A DNA stretch of 64,000 nt from Mesorhizobium qingshengii (lineage in GTDB: Bacteria > Pseudomonadota > Alphaproteobacteria > Rhizobiales > Rhizobiaceae), in assembly GCF_900103325.1 (NCBI RefSeq), contig NZ_FMXM01000026.1, positions 1 through 64,000 of the forward strand. Direction: 5' to 3'. The position numbers and the translations under genes are program-made. Positions 34,541 through 43,282 of the stretch are shown here, in pieces. The stretch's first letter is position 1. Every line of letters begins with the position of its first letter. The notes below the pieces were generated by a model. That model did not search any database. It saw only the letters and a list, made by a program, of their open reading frames with translations, and was not told the DNA's origin.

Positions 34541-34874
34541 TCCATAGGTCCTTGTTTCGTTTCTTCGGGTCGCGGGCCGGGAGATTGGCCCCGCTGACAA
34601 CAAGACCCGGCAGGGCCGCGCTTTATTCCCGGGAGGTGTGAGATTTTTTTGGAAGGGCAGAAACTGGCGGCAACGGCCATCCAGATGAACGCCGAGACAC
34701 AATCCAGAAACAATATTCAACAGTTCGGAAAAACTGGCGAAAAGATCGGATGGCATACCCATCCCTCAACGGCTGGAAAAATGGAAGCGGCGGCGCAGCC
34801 GACAATGCCTGCCGTCGTGGCGGCATGATTGGGATGTTCCTGGCGCTGCTCGGCCAGGACGAGAAAGTTTGGAA
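34541..34874. other. Divergent intergenic region carrying one copy of a 71-bp repeat
   Basis: Holds promoters for the third DUF680 gene and the NRPS operon. Bases 34695-34765 match 58392-58462 (see repeat entries). Nothing else stands out. GAGAAAG lies 8 nt before the NRPS ATG. Confidence 0.45.
34695..34765 (+). repeat. 71-bp dispersed repeat, copy A
   Basis: Matches 58392-58462 at 62 of 71 positions by hand count, same orientation. Shared core ATTCAACAGT then CGGAAAAACTGGCGAAAA. Contains a small stem CAGTT/AACTG. Located 110 bp before the NRPS start. Confidence 0.75.
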
Positions 34875-37800
34875 ATGGATCACGGTGTCGATATCGCCGA
34901 ACTGGACAGGGACACGGCAAGACCGGGCGGCCAGCCCGCAGCCGGCCTCGGAAGCATCGAAGCGCTCGTAAGGATTGCCTCCGATCCCAGGTTGATCGCG
35001 CGTAGCCAGGTCCTGGCGGGCGCCGACTTCGCCAGGGCAGGTCAGCCCGACGAGCGGCTCGACAAGGTCTTCGAGCAGATCGCCGAGACATTCGCCGCCT
35101 TGCCGGCGGTGATCTCCGACGGACGTGTCTGGACGTATCGGGAGCTGGACAGCCGTGCCAACCAGTTCGCCCGTGTGCTGATCAAGCGCGGCGTGCGGCC
35201 GGGCCACCGCGTCGGGCTCATTCTCGACCGGTCCGCGGAGACCTATGTTGCGTTGCTCGCGGTGATGAAGGCAGGCGCGGCCTTCGTGCCGCTGGCCACC
35301 GCGTTTCCGCAAGAGCGCATGGCGCTCATCATCGAAGACGCCAGCGTGAGCCTGATCGTCACCATCGCCGCCTATGCGTCGCGCGCCGATCAACTGCCCG
35401 TTCCCCACCTGTTGATCGACAGCGCCGTCGCCGAGATCTCCAAACAGCCCAGCGCGCCGCTGAAGCCGCACAAGGCGCCGGCTCAAGCCGACGACACCTG
35501 CTACATCCTCTACACTTCCGGCACCACCGGCAGGCCGAAGGGCGTGGTCATCAAGCACCAGAGCTTCGTCAACTTCATCCGGGTCGCCGCCGCGTCCTAC
35601 GGCTACCGGCCGGGCGATCGCGTCTACCAGGGCATGACCATCGCCTTCGACTTTTCCTCCGAGGAGATCTGGGTGCCGTTTGTCGCCGGCGCGACGGTGG
35701 TGCCGGCGCCGGGCCAGATGCCTCTCGTCGGCGAGGAGCTCGCCGATTTCCTGCGCCATCATGAAATCACCTGCATGGCCTGCAGCCCGACCCTTTTGTC
35801 GTCGATGACATCAGACGTGCCCAGCCTGCGCACGCTCCTGGTGGGCGGCGAAGCCTGCCCGCACAATCTGGTGGTGCGCTGGTCGACGCCGGGGCGGCGG
35901 ATCCTCAACACCTATGGCCCCACCGAGGCGACCGTCACGGCAACGATGGGCGCGCTGACGCCGGACAAGCCCGTCACCATCGGCGCACCGCTGCCCACCT
36001 ACTCCATCGTCATTCTCGACCCCGAAGTGCCCGCGCTTGCCCAGCCCGGCGAATTGGGAGAGATCGGTATCGCCGGCATCGGGCTCGCGGTCGGCTATCT
36101 CAACAGGGCCGACCTCACCGAACAGAAATTCATCGCCGATTTCCTCGGCCTGCCGAACAATCCGTCGAAGCGCATCTACCGCACGGGCGACCTTGGCCGC
36201 ATCAACGACGATGGCGAGATCGAGTATGCCGGGCGCATCGACACACAGGTGAAGATCCGCGGCTATCGCATCGAACTCGGCGAGATCGAGGCGGTGCTGC
36301 TGGACCAACCCGACATCGCGCAGGCCGCCGTCACCACCTGGGAGATCGAGCCCGGCCGCGTCGAACTCGTTGCCTACTACGCACCCAGGACCGGGGCGCC
36401 GTCGATCTCCCGCGCCGATCTCGCCGAGACGATGAAGCGACGTCTGCCGGATTACATGGTGCCCTCCTATCTGGAGGAACTGCCGGCGATTCCGATGACG
36501 GTCTCCAACAAGGTCGACCTTCGCCAGCTTCCCAAGCCGACCAGCGTCCGGCTTTCCGCCGACCGGGAGATGGTTGCGCCCGGCAACGACGACGAGCGCT
36601 TCCTGGCCGAAGCGCTGGCCGCGGTGCTGAAATTCGACGAGGTGTCGGTCGAGGACAATTTCTTCGACGATCTCGGCGCCAACTCCCTGCTGATGGCGCA
36701 TTTCTGCGCGCGCGTACGCACCCGGAAGGAATGGGCGACGACGTCCATGCGCGACATCTATCTCTATCCGACCGTGGCTAGCCTGGCCAAGCACCTGCGC
36801 GTGCCGGAGGAGATGACGACGGCCACCAACGAGCCTGTTCTCACGCGCCAGGCCTCGAATTTCGCTTACTGGACCTGCGGCGCGGCGCAACTCCTGTTCT
36901 ACGGGCTCTACAGCTACGTGGCGCTGTGGGCGATCAATGACGGCCTCAACTGGATGTATGACGCGCTCGACGAACCGCTGCAGCTCTATATCAGGTGCGT
37001 GGCGCTCTCGGCCGCCGTTTTCTTCGGCATGTCGGGCTTCGCCGTCATCGCGAAATGGGCACTCGTCGGCCGCTGGAAGGCGGAAGCGTTTCCCATCTGG
37101 GGTGTGCGCTACTACCGCTTCTGGGTCGTCAAGACATTGATCCGCACCGCACCCGTCGTCCTCTTCCGCGGCAGCCCGCTCTACAGCTTCTATCTGCAGC
37201 TGCTGGGAACCAGGATCGGGAAAAACGCCGTCATCGAATCCAAATCCGTACCCGTCTGCACGGATCTGATTTCAATTGGCGCCAACACGATCCTGCGCAA
37301 GGAATCCATGATCCTCGGCTATCGGGCCCAGTCCGGCTATATCCATACCGGGCCGCTGGCCATCGGTCGCGATGCCTTTGTCGGCGTCGGCTGCACGCTC
37401 GATATCGACACGCGGATCGGCGACGGCGGCCAGCTCGGCCATGCGTCCTCGCTGCAGCGCGGGCAAAGCATCCCGGACGGCGAACACTGGCATGGATCGC
37501 CGGCGGTGCCGACCACGGCTGACTATTGCAAGGTGCGCAATGAGAACCCGTCCAACATCCGGCGCTTCCTCTTCGAAGCGGTCCAGCTGATTGGATTGTT
37601 TGCCGTTGTCACCCCGCTGCCGCTCCTGTTCCACAGCTATTGGGAGAACGTCGGCGACGACTATCAGGAGACCATCGGCGTTGTCGCGATCGGCACCACG
37701 GTCACGCTTTTCGGCTATATCGCCGTGGCCTTTCTGGCGGCGACGCTGCTGCCCCGCCTGATAAGCCTGGTGCTGAAACCAGGCCGCACCTATACGCTTT

Positions 37801-38999
37801 ACGGTTTCCGCTACTGGCTGCAGACCGTCGCCGAATTCAGCAGCAATTCCCGGGTCCTGGGGCTGTTGTTCGGTGACAGCTCGGCGATCGTGCACTACAT
37901 GCGCGCCATCGGCTGGAACCTCAACAAGGTGGTGCAGACCGGCTCCAACTTCGGCAGCAACCAGCAGCACGAAAACCCGCTTCTGTGCGAGATCGGCACC
38001 GAGACCATGGTGTCGGACGGGCTGTTCATGATCAATGTGCACAAGTCCGCCTCGGCGTTCCGGCTGGAGCCAACCCGCATTGGCGAGCGCAACTATCTCG
38101 GCAACAACATCTACTATCCGCCGGATGGCCGCACGGGCGACAACGTCCTGCTCGGCACCAAGGTGATGATCCCCATCGATGGCCCGTTGCGCGAGAATGT
38201 CGGGCTCCTCGGTTCGCCTGCCTTTGAAATCCCGCGCATGGTCAACCGCGACAAGGAACTCATCGCCGGCGTCGACGAAGAAGATCGGCGCCAGCGCATC
38301 CCGCACAAGAACCGTCACAACGCGGTGACGATCCTTCTGTTCATCGCGACGCAATGGGTCATGCTGTTCGCCACGCTGGCGATCTGGGACCGGGCCCTGA
38401 ACTACTACACCGAATGGGCGGAGGTCGCGCTGTTCGTCGCCGTGCTCCTGACCTCGGCGATCACCATTCCGTTCTACATCCTGGTCGAGCGGGCAAGCCT
38501 TGGTTTTGGCAGGCTGAAACCTCAGATGACGACGATCTACGACGTCGCGTTCTGGCGCCACGAACGCCATTGGAAGCTCGCGGATTCGCCGATCGTGCGC
38601 CTGTTCGGCGGCACGCCATTCCGGCCGATGATCCTGCGCCTGCTGGGCGTCAAGGTCGGCAAGCGGGTCTATGACGGCGGAGCCAACCTCACCGAACGCT
38701 CGCTGGTGGAGATCGGCGACGACGTCACCCTCAACGAAGGCTGCGTCATCCAGGCTCACTCGCTGGAGGAAGGCGCGTTCAAGTCCGACTTCATCCGCAT
38801 CGGCAAGGGCTGCACGCTCGGACCTTCCGCCTTTGTCCATTACGGCGTCTTGATGGGCGAAGGATCGGTGGCCGATACCGATTCCTTCGTGATGAAGGGC
38901 GAAGGGCTCGAGCCCTACTCCATATGGCGCGGCAACCCGGCCAAGCTGCACCGGTTCGTGACCCCGGTCACGGACGGTGGCGCCAAGGCATCGGCTTGA
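34875..38999 (+). CDS. Pls/PosA-family membrane NRPS (candidate cationic poly-amino-acid synthetase)
   Basis: 1,374 residues. The adenylation domain (about 55-560) has YILYTSGTTGRPKG at 210-223, NTYGPTEAT, YRTGDLGR, RIDTQVKIRGYRIELGEIE and the A10 lysine in SNKVDLRQLP. The carrier domain (about 572-645) has Ser604 in GANSLLM. Then six membrane helices (about 663-687, 708-730, 902-922, 935-962, 1151-1171, 1185-1205) separate three left-handed beta-helix-like domains (about 776-885, 1030-1125, 1255-1368). No condensation or thioesterase domain. This is the plan of epsilon-poly-lysine synthetase Pls: A, T, six TM and three tandem C-terminal domains. The pocket code by eye is D-F-E-A-L-G-T-V-T-K; Glu at the third position is usual for basic amino acids. 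ATG 34875 (in-frame TTG at 34869). First gene of a coupled three-gene operon. Confidence 0.88.
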   Translation: MDHGVDIAELDRDTARPGGQPAAGLGSIEALVRIASDPRLIARSQVLAGADFARAGQPDERLDKVFEQIAETFAALPAVISDGRVWTYRELDSRANQFARVLIKRGVRPGHRVGLILDRSAETYVALLAVMKAGAAFVPLATAFPQERMALIIEDASVSLIVTIAAYASRADQLPVPHLLIDSAVAEISKQPSAPLKPHKAPAQADDTCYILYTSGTTGRPKGVVIKHQSFVNFIRVAAASYGYRPGDRVYQGMTIAFDFSSEEIWVPFVAGATVVPAPGQMPLVGEELADFLRHHEITCMACSPTLLSSMTSDVPSLRTLLVGGEACPHNLVVRWSTPGRRILNTYGPTEATVTATMGALTPDKPVTIGAPLPTYSIVILDPEVPALAQPGELGEIGIAGIGLAVGYLNRADLTEQKFIADFLGLPNNPSKRIYRTGDLGRINDDGEIEYAGRIDTQVKIRGYRIELGEIEAVLLDQPDIAQAAVTTWEIEPGRVELVAYYAPRTGAPSISRADLAETMKRRLPDYMVPSYLEELPAIPMTVSNKVDLRQLPKPTSVRLSADREMVAPGNDDERFLAEALAAVLKFDEVSVEDNFFDDLGANSLLMAHFCARVRTRKEWATTSMRDIYLYPTVASLAKHLRVPEEMTTATNEPVLTRQASNFAYWTCGAAQLLFYGLYSYVALWAINDGLNWMYDALDEPLQLYIRCVALSAAVFFGMSGFAVIAKWALVGRWKAEAFPIWGVRYYRFWVVKTLIRTAPVVLFRGSPLYSFYLQLLGTRIGKNAVIESKSVPVCTDLISIGANTILRKESMILGYRAQSGYIHTGPLAIGRDAFVGVGCTLDIDTRIGDGGQLGHASSLQRGQSIPDGEHWHGSPAVPTTADYCKVRNENPSNIRRFLFEAVQLIGLFAVVTPLPLLFHSYWENVGDDYQETIGVVAIGTTVTLFGYIAVAFLAATLLPRLISLVLKPGRTYTLYGFRYWLQTVAEFSSNSRVLGLLFGDSSAIVHYMRAIGWNLNKVVQTGSNFGSNQQHENPLLCEIGTETMVSDGLFMINVHKSASAFRLEPTRIGERNYLGNNIYYPPDGRTGDNVLLGTKVMIPIDGPLRENVGLLGSPAFEIPRMVNRDKELIAGVDEEDRRQRIPHKNRHNAVTILLFIATQWVMLFATLAIWDRALNYYTEWAEVALFVAVLLTSAITIPFYILVERASLGFGRLKPQMTTIYDVAFWRHERHWKLADSPIVRLFGGTPFRPMILRLLGVKVGKRVYDGGANLTERSLVEIGDDVTLNEGCVIQAHSLEEGAFKSDFIRIGKGCTLGPSAFVHYGVLMGEGSVADTDSFVMKGEGLEPYSIWRGNPAKLHRFVTPVTDGGAKASA

Positions 39000-39457
39000 A
39001 GACCGGAGAAATCCGGCTCGTTTCCCTGACCGAGGCCAACCGGGCCTCGGTTGCGTCCCTTGAACTGGCCCCGGAGCAGATCGATTTCGTCGCCCGCAAT
39101 GCGGAGTCCCTGGACGAAGCCGGGGCCGACGACGACGCGCGGCCGCGCGTCGTCATGGCCGGGGATCGTGTCGTCGGTTTCCTGATGTACGAGGCGCCGG
39201 AGGATGACGACGAGGCGCGCATCTACCGCTTCATGATCGACCGCGCCAGCCAGGGCAAAGGCTACGGCAAGGCCGCGTTGCGTGAAGTGCTGGACGAAAT
39301 CCGCAGCCTCGGCCACGTCAGGCACGTTTCCATTTGCTACGAACCGGACAATGACGCGGCACGGCAGCTCTATTGTGCCGCCGGTTTCGTGGAGGAAGGG
39401 CTCGACGAGGACGGAGAAATGATCGCCGATCTGGTCCTGCCGGCGAATGACCGTTGA
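38996..39457 (+). CDS. GNAT-family N-acetyltransferase (SpeG-like)
   Basis: 153 residues starting at TTG 38996, which overlaps the NRPS stop (TTGA). GNAT motifs: IRLVSLTEANRASVASLEL at the N-terminus, VVGFLMYEAPEDDDEARIY, the acetyl-CoA loop RASQGKGYGKAAL near residue 90, and YEPDNDAARQLYCAAGFVEE. Closest in pattern to diamine/spermidine acetyltransferases. In the operon with a synthetase for a probable basic amino-acid polymer, it may acetylate the product or monomer, as self-protection or tailoring; that is inference. Confidence 0.88.
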   Translation: MKTGEIRLVSLTEANRASVASLELAPEQIDFVARNAESLDEAGADDDARPRVVMAGDRVVGFLMYEAPEDDDEARIYRFMIDRASQGKGYGKAALREVLDEIRSLGHVRHVSICYEPDNDAARQLYCAAGFVEEGLDEDGEMIADLVLPANDR

Positions 39458-40110
39458 CGCCGCCGCCTGAAAGCGCGCTTGCGCAAACATCCCTGCTGCG
39501 GGCGATGGCCGCCATCGCGCCAGGCAGTGTTCGCATCGGATGCCGGGTCATACGCGACGCGGACGAAGCCCATCTGCTGCCCGAGGAAGCGCGTTCCATT
39601 CCCGCGCGCCAGCAAGCCATGCGGCGCGCGAGCGGAGCGGCCCGCTGGATCGCGCACGGGCTGCTGGCGGAACTTGGCATCAATGACGTCGCCATCCTTC
39701 GCGCGCCATCCGGCGCGCCGGTCTGGCCCGACGGGATGACGGGTTCGCTCGCCCATGACGACGAGATGGCCGTGGCGGCGGTTGCGCCTGTTGACCGCAT
39801 CGCGTCCCTCGGCATCGACGTCGAGCCGGCCCAACCCCTGCCCGACGACATCCTCGCGCTCGTCGCAATCCCTGCGGACCGCACGGACGCGGTGGATCGG
39901 CAGCTTGCCGGCCGTATTCTCTTCTCAGCCAAGGAAGCGGTCTACAAGGCGGTCTATCCGCTTGACCGCGAGGTGCTGGGCTATGAGGATATCACCGTGG
40001 ACCTCGACGCCGGCCACGCGACGACCAAGACCGGTCGCAGGGTCAGCCTCGCCTACTGCACTGGCCCGCGCGTGGTCGTCTTGGCCTTTGTTGAACGGGG
40101 TGCGGGTTAG
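39454..40110 (+). CDS. 4'-phosphopantetheinyl transferase (EntD/Sfp type)
   Basis: 218 residues, TTG 39454 in TTGA overlap with the acetyltransferase. Conserved motifs: TGSLAHDDEMAVAAV, SLGIDVEPAQPL (Mg-binding Asp/Glu) and LFSAKEAVYKAVYPL (catalytic Glu/Lys). It transfers phosphopantetheine from CoA to carrier proteins, so it should activate Ser604 of the NRPS two genes upstream. Dedicated pairing by operon coupling is strong evidence that the NRPS is functional. Confidence 0.92.
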   Translation: MTPPPESALAQTSLLRAMAAIAPGSVRIGCRVIRDADEAHLLPEEARSIPARQQAMRRASGAARWIAHGLLAELGINDVAILRAPSGAPVWPDGMTGSLAHDDEMAVAAVAPVDRIASLGIDVEPAQPLPDDILALVAIPADRTDAVDRQLAGRILFSAKEAVYKAVYPLDREVLGYEDITVDLDAGHATTKTGRRVSLAYCTGPRVVVLAFVERGAG

Positions 40111-40117
40111 GATCGGG

Positions 40118-40144
40118 ACCGGGCGCTACGTGTGGCCCGGTTTT
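40118..40144 (+). terminator. Terminator of the NRPS operon
   Basis: ACCGGGC (40118-40124) pairs with GCCCGGT (40135-40141) around a 10-nt loop and is followed by TTTC. It starts 7 bp past the transferase stop and overlaps the kamA stop end, so it could serve both convergent units. Confidence 0.7.
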
Positions 40145-41272
40145 CTACGTCCCGACGATCTCCGTATAGGTCCGGACCTCGCCATCCAGCCCACGCAACC
40201 GCCAGGTCTCCCCGTCGCGTCCCTCGACATAACATGGCCCGAGCGGCACCTTGCCGCCGCCTTCCGGCAGGTCGAGCACATAGACGGGGTTGCAGATGCC
40301 CGACAGGCGAGCGCGCAGCGCGCCGGCCAGCGCCTGGCCCTCGGCAATCGTGGTGCGCCTATGCGCCATGCCGCGCGCGAGGTCGCCATGGTGCAGGTAA
40401 TAGGGTTTGACGCCGAGGCGGTACATCAGCTCGCGGCAGAGTTCCTCCAGCACCTCGACCGTGTCGTTGACGCCTTTGAGGAGGACGCTCTGGTTGAGCA
40501 GCACGAAGCCCGCCTGCCGCATCGTGCGGCAGGCCGCCTCGGTGGCATCGGTGATCTCCCGGGCATGGTTGAAATGGGTGACGACGGTGACCATCAGCCG
40601 GCCCTGCAAGGCCTCGACCAGCCCTGACGTGATGCGCGACGGCAGTGCCACGGGCACGCGCGTGTGGATGCGCAAGAGCCGCACATGCGCGATCGCCTCG
40701 ATGCGCGCGAAGATTTCGGCCAGCGCCTTGTCGGGCAGCGACAGCGGATCGCCACCGGTCAGGATCACCTCGCGGATCTCGGGGTGAGCGGCGATATAGG
40801 CCAGCGCCAGCTCCAGCGCCTCGCGCGCGTAGCCGCGGCCGATCGCGGTCAGCGATTCCTTGCGGAAGCAGAACCGGCAATAGACCGCGCATTGATAGGT
40901 CGGGAACAACAGCACCCGGTCGGCATGGCGATGCGTCAACCGCGGCACCGGGCTGAAATCATGGTCGGCGATCGGGTCACCGAGTTCGCCCTCCGCCTCC
41001 TCCAGTTCCTCGGGCGACGGGATGACCTGCGCCCGGATCGGGTCGGCGGGGTCGTTCCAGTCGATCAGGTCGAGATAGGCTTTGGGGATGCGAACCTTGT
41101 GGTTCGCCGCCGCGCCATGAGCCGCCGCGCGCTCGCCCGGCGACAGCGGCAGCGAAGCAAGATCGCGCGCATGGCGCACGCCCTGGCGAACATCGTCCTG
41201 CCAGGCTGCGTCGGCGTTGAAGGCGCGCTCTTCGGCAGTGGCTATATCGTGGAGGTTGGCGTCTGAGGTCAT
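40145..41272 (-). CDS. kamA: Lysine 2,3-aminomutase-like radical SAM enzyme
   Basis: 375 residues. The radical SAM cluster motif CAVYCRFC (Cx3CxxC) is near residue 130, followed by REVILTGGDPLSLPD (SAM/PLP region), RIHTRVPVALPSRIT and HFNHAREIT. The PLP lysine region is near DLPEGGGKVPLG. It converts L-alpha-lysine to beta-lysine, either free (KamA) or for EF-P modification (EpmB). No efp or epmA is nearby. The gene converges on the NRPS operon with 34 bp between, so it could supply beta-lysine to that synthetase. That link is positional only. A broken 3' copy lies at 23905-24061. Confidence 0.85.
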   Translation of the reverse strand: MTSDANLHDIATAEERAFNADAAWQDDVRQGVRHARDLASLPLSPGERAAAHGAAANHKVRIPKAYLDLIDWNDPADPIRAQVIPSPEELEEAEGELGDPIADHDFSPVPRLTHRHADRVLLFPTYQCAVYCRFCFRKESLTAIGRGYAREALELALAYIAAHPEIREVILTGGDPLSLPDKALAEIFARIEAIAHVRLLRIHTRVPVALPSRITSGLVEALQGRLMVTVVTHFNHAREITDATEAACRTMRQAGFVLLNQSVLLKGVNDTVEVLEELCRELMYRLGVKPYYLHHGDLARGMAHRRTTIAEGQALAGALRARLSGICNPVYVLDLPEGGGKVPLGPCYVEGRDGETWRLRGLDGEVRTYTEIVGT

Positions 41273-41489
41273 CGAGGTCTCGGAGTCGCAATTCGCGCGG
41301 AGCTATCGGCCGGATGGCTGGCGCGGTCAATGGCAATGGTTGCCGCAGATCGTCGGCAGCGCGATCCTTCGCGGAGCACGGACCTACCCCGCCACCAACT
41401 TTCGCCGCATCGACCAACGGCGCAATTTCATGCATCTAATGAACCGACAGCGCCCATGGGGAGATGGCGCGCCGCCAGGGAGGATTGCC

Positions 41490-43154
41490 ATGACCAAGAC
41501 AGCTCCGGCGCGGTTGCCGCGCTATGACGATGCCGTTGCGCGATTCCGCATCGAGGATGAGATCGCGCGGCTTCACGGCGATCCCGCGACCGGGATCAAC
41601 GCCTATGTCGAATGCTGCGGCCGCCATACCGGGCTGAACCGGCTGGCGTTGCGCGCGATCTCCGCCAGTGGTGAGCTGCGGGAATTCACCTTCGACGATC
41701 TCGACGACATGTCGGGCCGCGTCGCCAATCTGCTGAAAGCGGCAGGCGTCGGCCCCGGCGATGTCGTTGCCGGCATGCTGCCGCGCATCCCCGAACTGGT
41801 GGCGACCATTCTCGGCACGTGGCGCATCGGCGCCGTCTATCAGCCGCTGTTCACCGCCTTCGGCCCGAAGGCCATCGACCACCGGCTGCAGACCAGCGGC
41901 GCCAAACTCGTCGTCACCAACACGGCCAATCGCGGCAAGCTCGACGAGGTGGAGCACTGCCCCCGGGTTGCAACCATCCTGGCTCCCGGCGAAGCCTTGC
42001 CGGCGGGCGACATCGATTTCCGCGCGGCCCTTGCCGCTGCCTCGTCCGACTGCGAGCCCATCCTGCGCAAGGGCGACGACCTGTTCATGATGATGTCGAC
42101 CTCGGGCACGACCGGCCTGCCCAAGGGCGTGCCGGTGCCGCTGAGCGCCCTGATGGCCTTCGGCGCCTATATGCGCGATGCCATCGGGCTCACCCCCGAC
42201 GACGTCTTCTGGAACATCGCCGATCCCGGCTGGGCCTACGGCCTCTATTACGCCATCACCGGCCCCTTGCTGCTCGGCGTCGCGACGACCTTCAACGAAG
42301 GCGCCTTCACCGCCAAAAGCACCTACGACATCATCGAGCGCCTCGGCGTCACCAGCCTCGCCGGTTCGCCCACCGCCTTCCGCCTGCTGCTGGCCGAGGG
42401 GCCCGAGGCGGCCGCCCGCATCCAGGGCCGGCTGCGCGTGGTGAGCAGCGCCGGCGAGCCGCTCAACCCGGAAGTGATCCGCTGGTTCGACGCCCATCTC
42501 GCGGCACCCATCCATGACCATTACGGCCAGACCGAGAACGGCATGATGGTCAACAACCATCACGGCCTGTCGCATCCCGTGCGCCCGGGTTCGGCCGGCT
42601 TTGCCATGCCGGGCTACCGCATCGTCGTGCTGGACGAGGCCGGCCAGGAGCTTGGACCCAACCAGCCCGGCGTCCTCGCCGTCGACATCGCCAACTCGCC
42701 GCTGCGCTGGTTCGGCGGCTATCACCAGGCGCAAACCCCGGCCATATCGGGCGGCTATTACCGCACCGGCGACACGGTCGAGTTCGAGCCGGACGGCTCG
42801 ATCAGCTTCATCGGCCGGTCGGATGACGTCATCACGTCCTCCGGCTATCGCATCGGGCCGTTCGACGTCGAAAGCGCGCTCATCGAGCATCCGGCGGTCA
42901 ACGAGGCGGCGGTGGTCGGCGTGCCCGATCCGCAGCGCACCGAGATCGTCAAGGCCTTCGTCATCCTGGCGCCGTCCTGGCAAGGCAGCCCGGAACTCGC
43001 CGAGGAACTCGCACAGCATGTCCGCAAACGCCTGTCGGCCCACGCCTATCCGCGTGAAATAGATTTCGTGGCAGAACTGCCGAAGACACCGAGCGGCAAG
43101 ATCCAGCGATTTTTGCTGCGCAAGGCCGAGGTCGAGAAGCGGAAGGAAGGGTGA
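41490..43154 (+). CDS. AMP-binding acyl-CoA synthetase
   Basis: 554 residues from ATG 41490, with GGGAGG 7 nt upstream. Adenylate-forming motifs: MMMSTSGTTGLPKG (about 205), HDHYGQTENGMM, YYRTGDTVEFEPDG, IGRSDDVITSSGYRIGPFDVE and the catalytic lysine in PKTPSGKIQRFLLRKAE. The pattern resembles ACSM/acetyl-CoA-synthetase-like medium-chain acid ligases rather than NRPS domains, and no carrier domain is attached. Divergent from kamA (217-bp gap). It probably activates a short or medium carboxylic acid; a connection to the NRPS product is unproven. Confidence 0.9.
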   Translation: MTKTAPARLPRYDDAVARFRIEDEIARLHGDPATGINAYVECCGRHTGLNRLALRAISASGELREFTFDDLDDMSGRVANLLKAAGVGPGDVVAGMLPRIPELVATILGTWRIGAVYQPLFTAFGPKAIDHRLQTSGAKLVVTNTANRGKLDEVEHCPRVATILAPGEALPAGDIDFRAALAAASSDCEPILRKGDDLFMMMSTSGTTGLPKGVPVPLSALMAFGAYMRDAIGLTPDDVFWNIADPGWAYGLYYAITGPLLLGVATTFNEGAFTAKSTYDIIERLGVTSLAGSPTAFRLLLAEGPEAAARIQGRLRVVSSAGEPLNPEVIRWFDAHLAAPIHDHYGQTENGMMVNNHHGLSHPVRPGSAGFAMPGYRIVVLDEAGQELGPNQPGVLAVDIANSPLRWFGGYHQAQTPAISGGYYRTGDTVEFEPDGSISFIGRSDDVITSSGYRIGPFDVESALIEHPAVNEAAVVGVPDPQRTEIVKAFVILAPSWQGSPELAEELAQHVRKRLSAHAYPREIDFVAELPKTPSGKIQRFLLRKAEVEKRKEG

Positions 43155-43282
43155 CGGGATGGCGAGGCTTTCGATCGCCCAGGCGTCGCAAGGCGCTTCT
43201 CGTTGACGTGGTGCCGCACAATAGCCACAAGACGCCCGATAGGCTCCCAAAGCCAGGACAAAAAAAACGGGAGGCTTACGTC

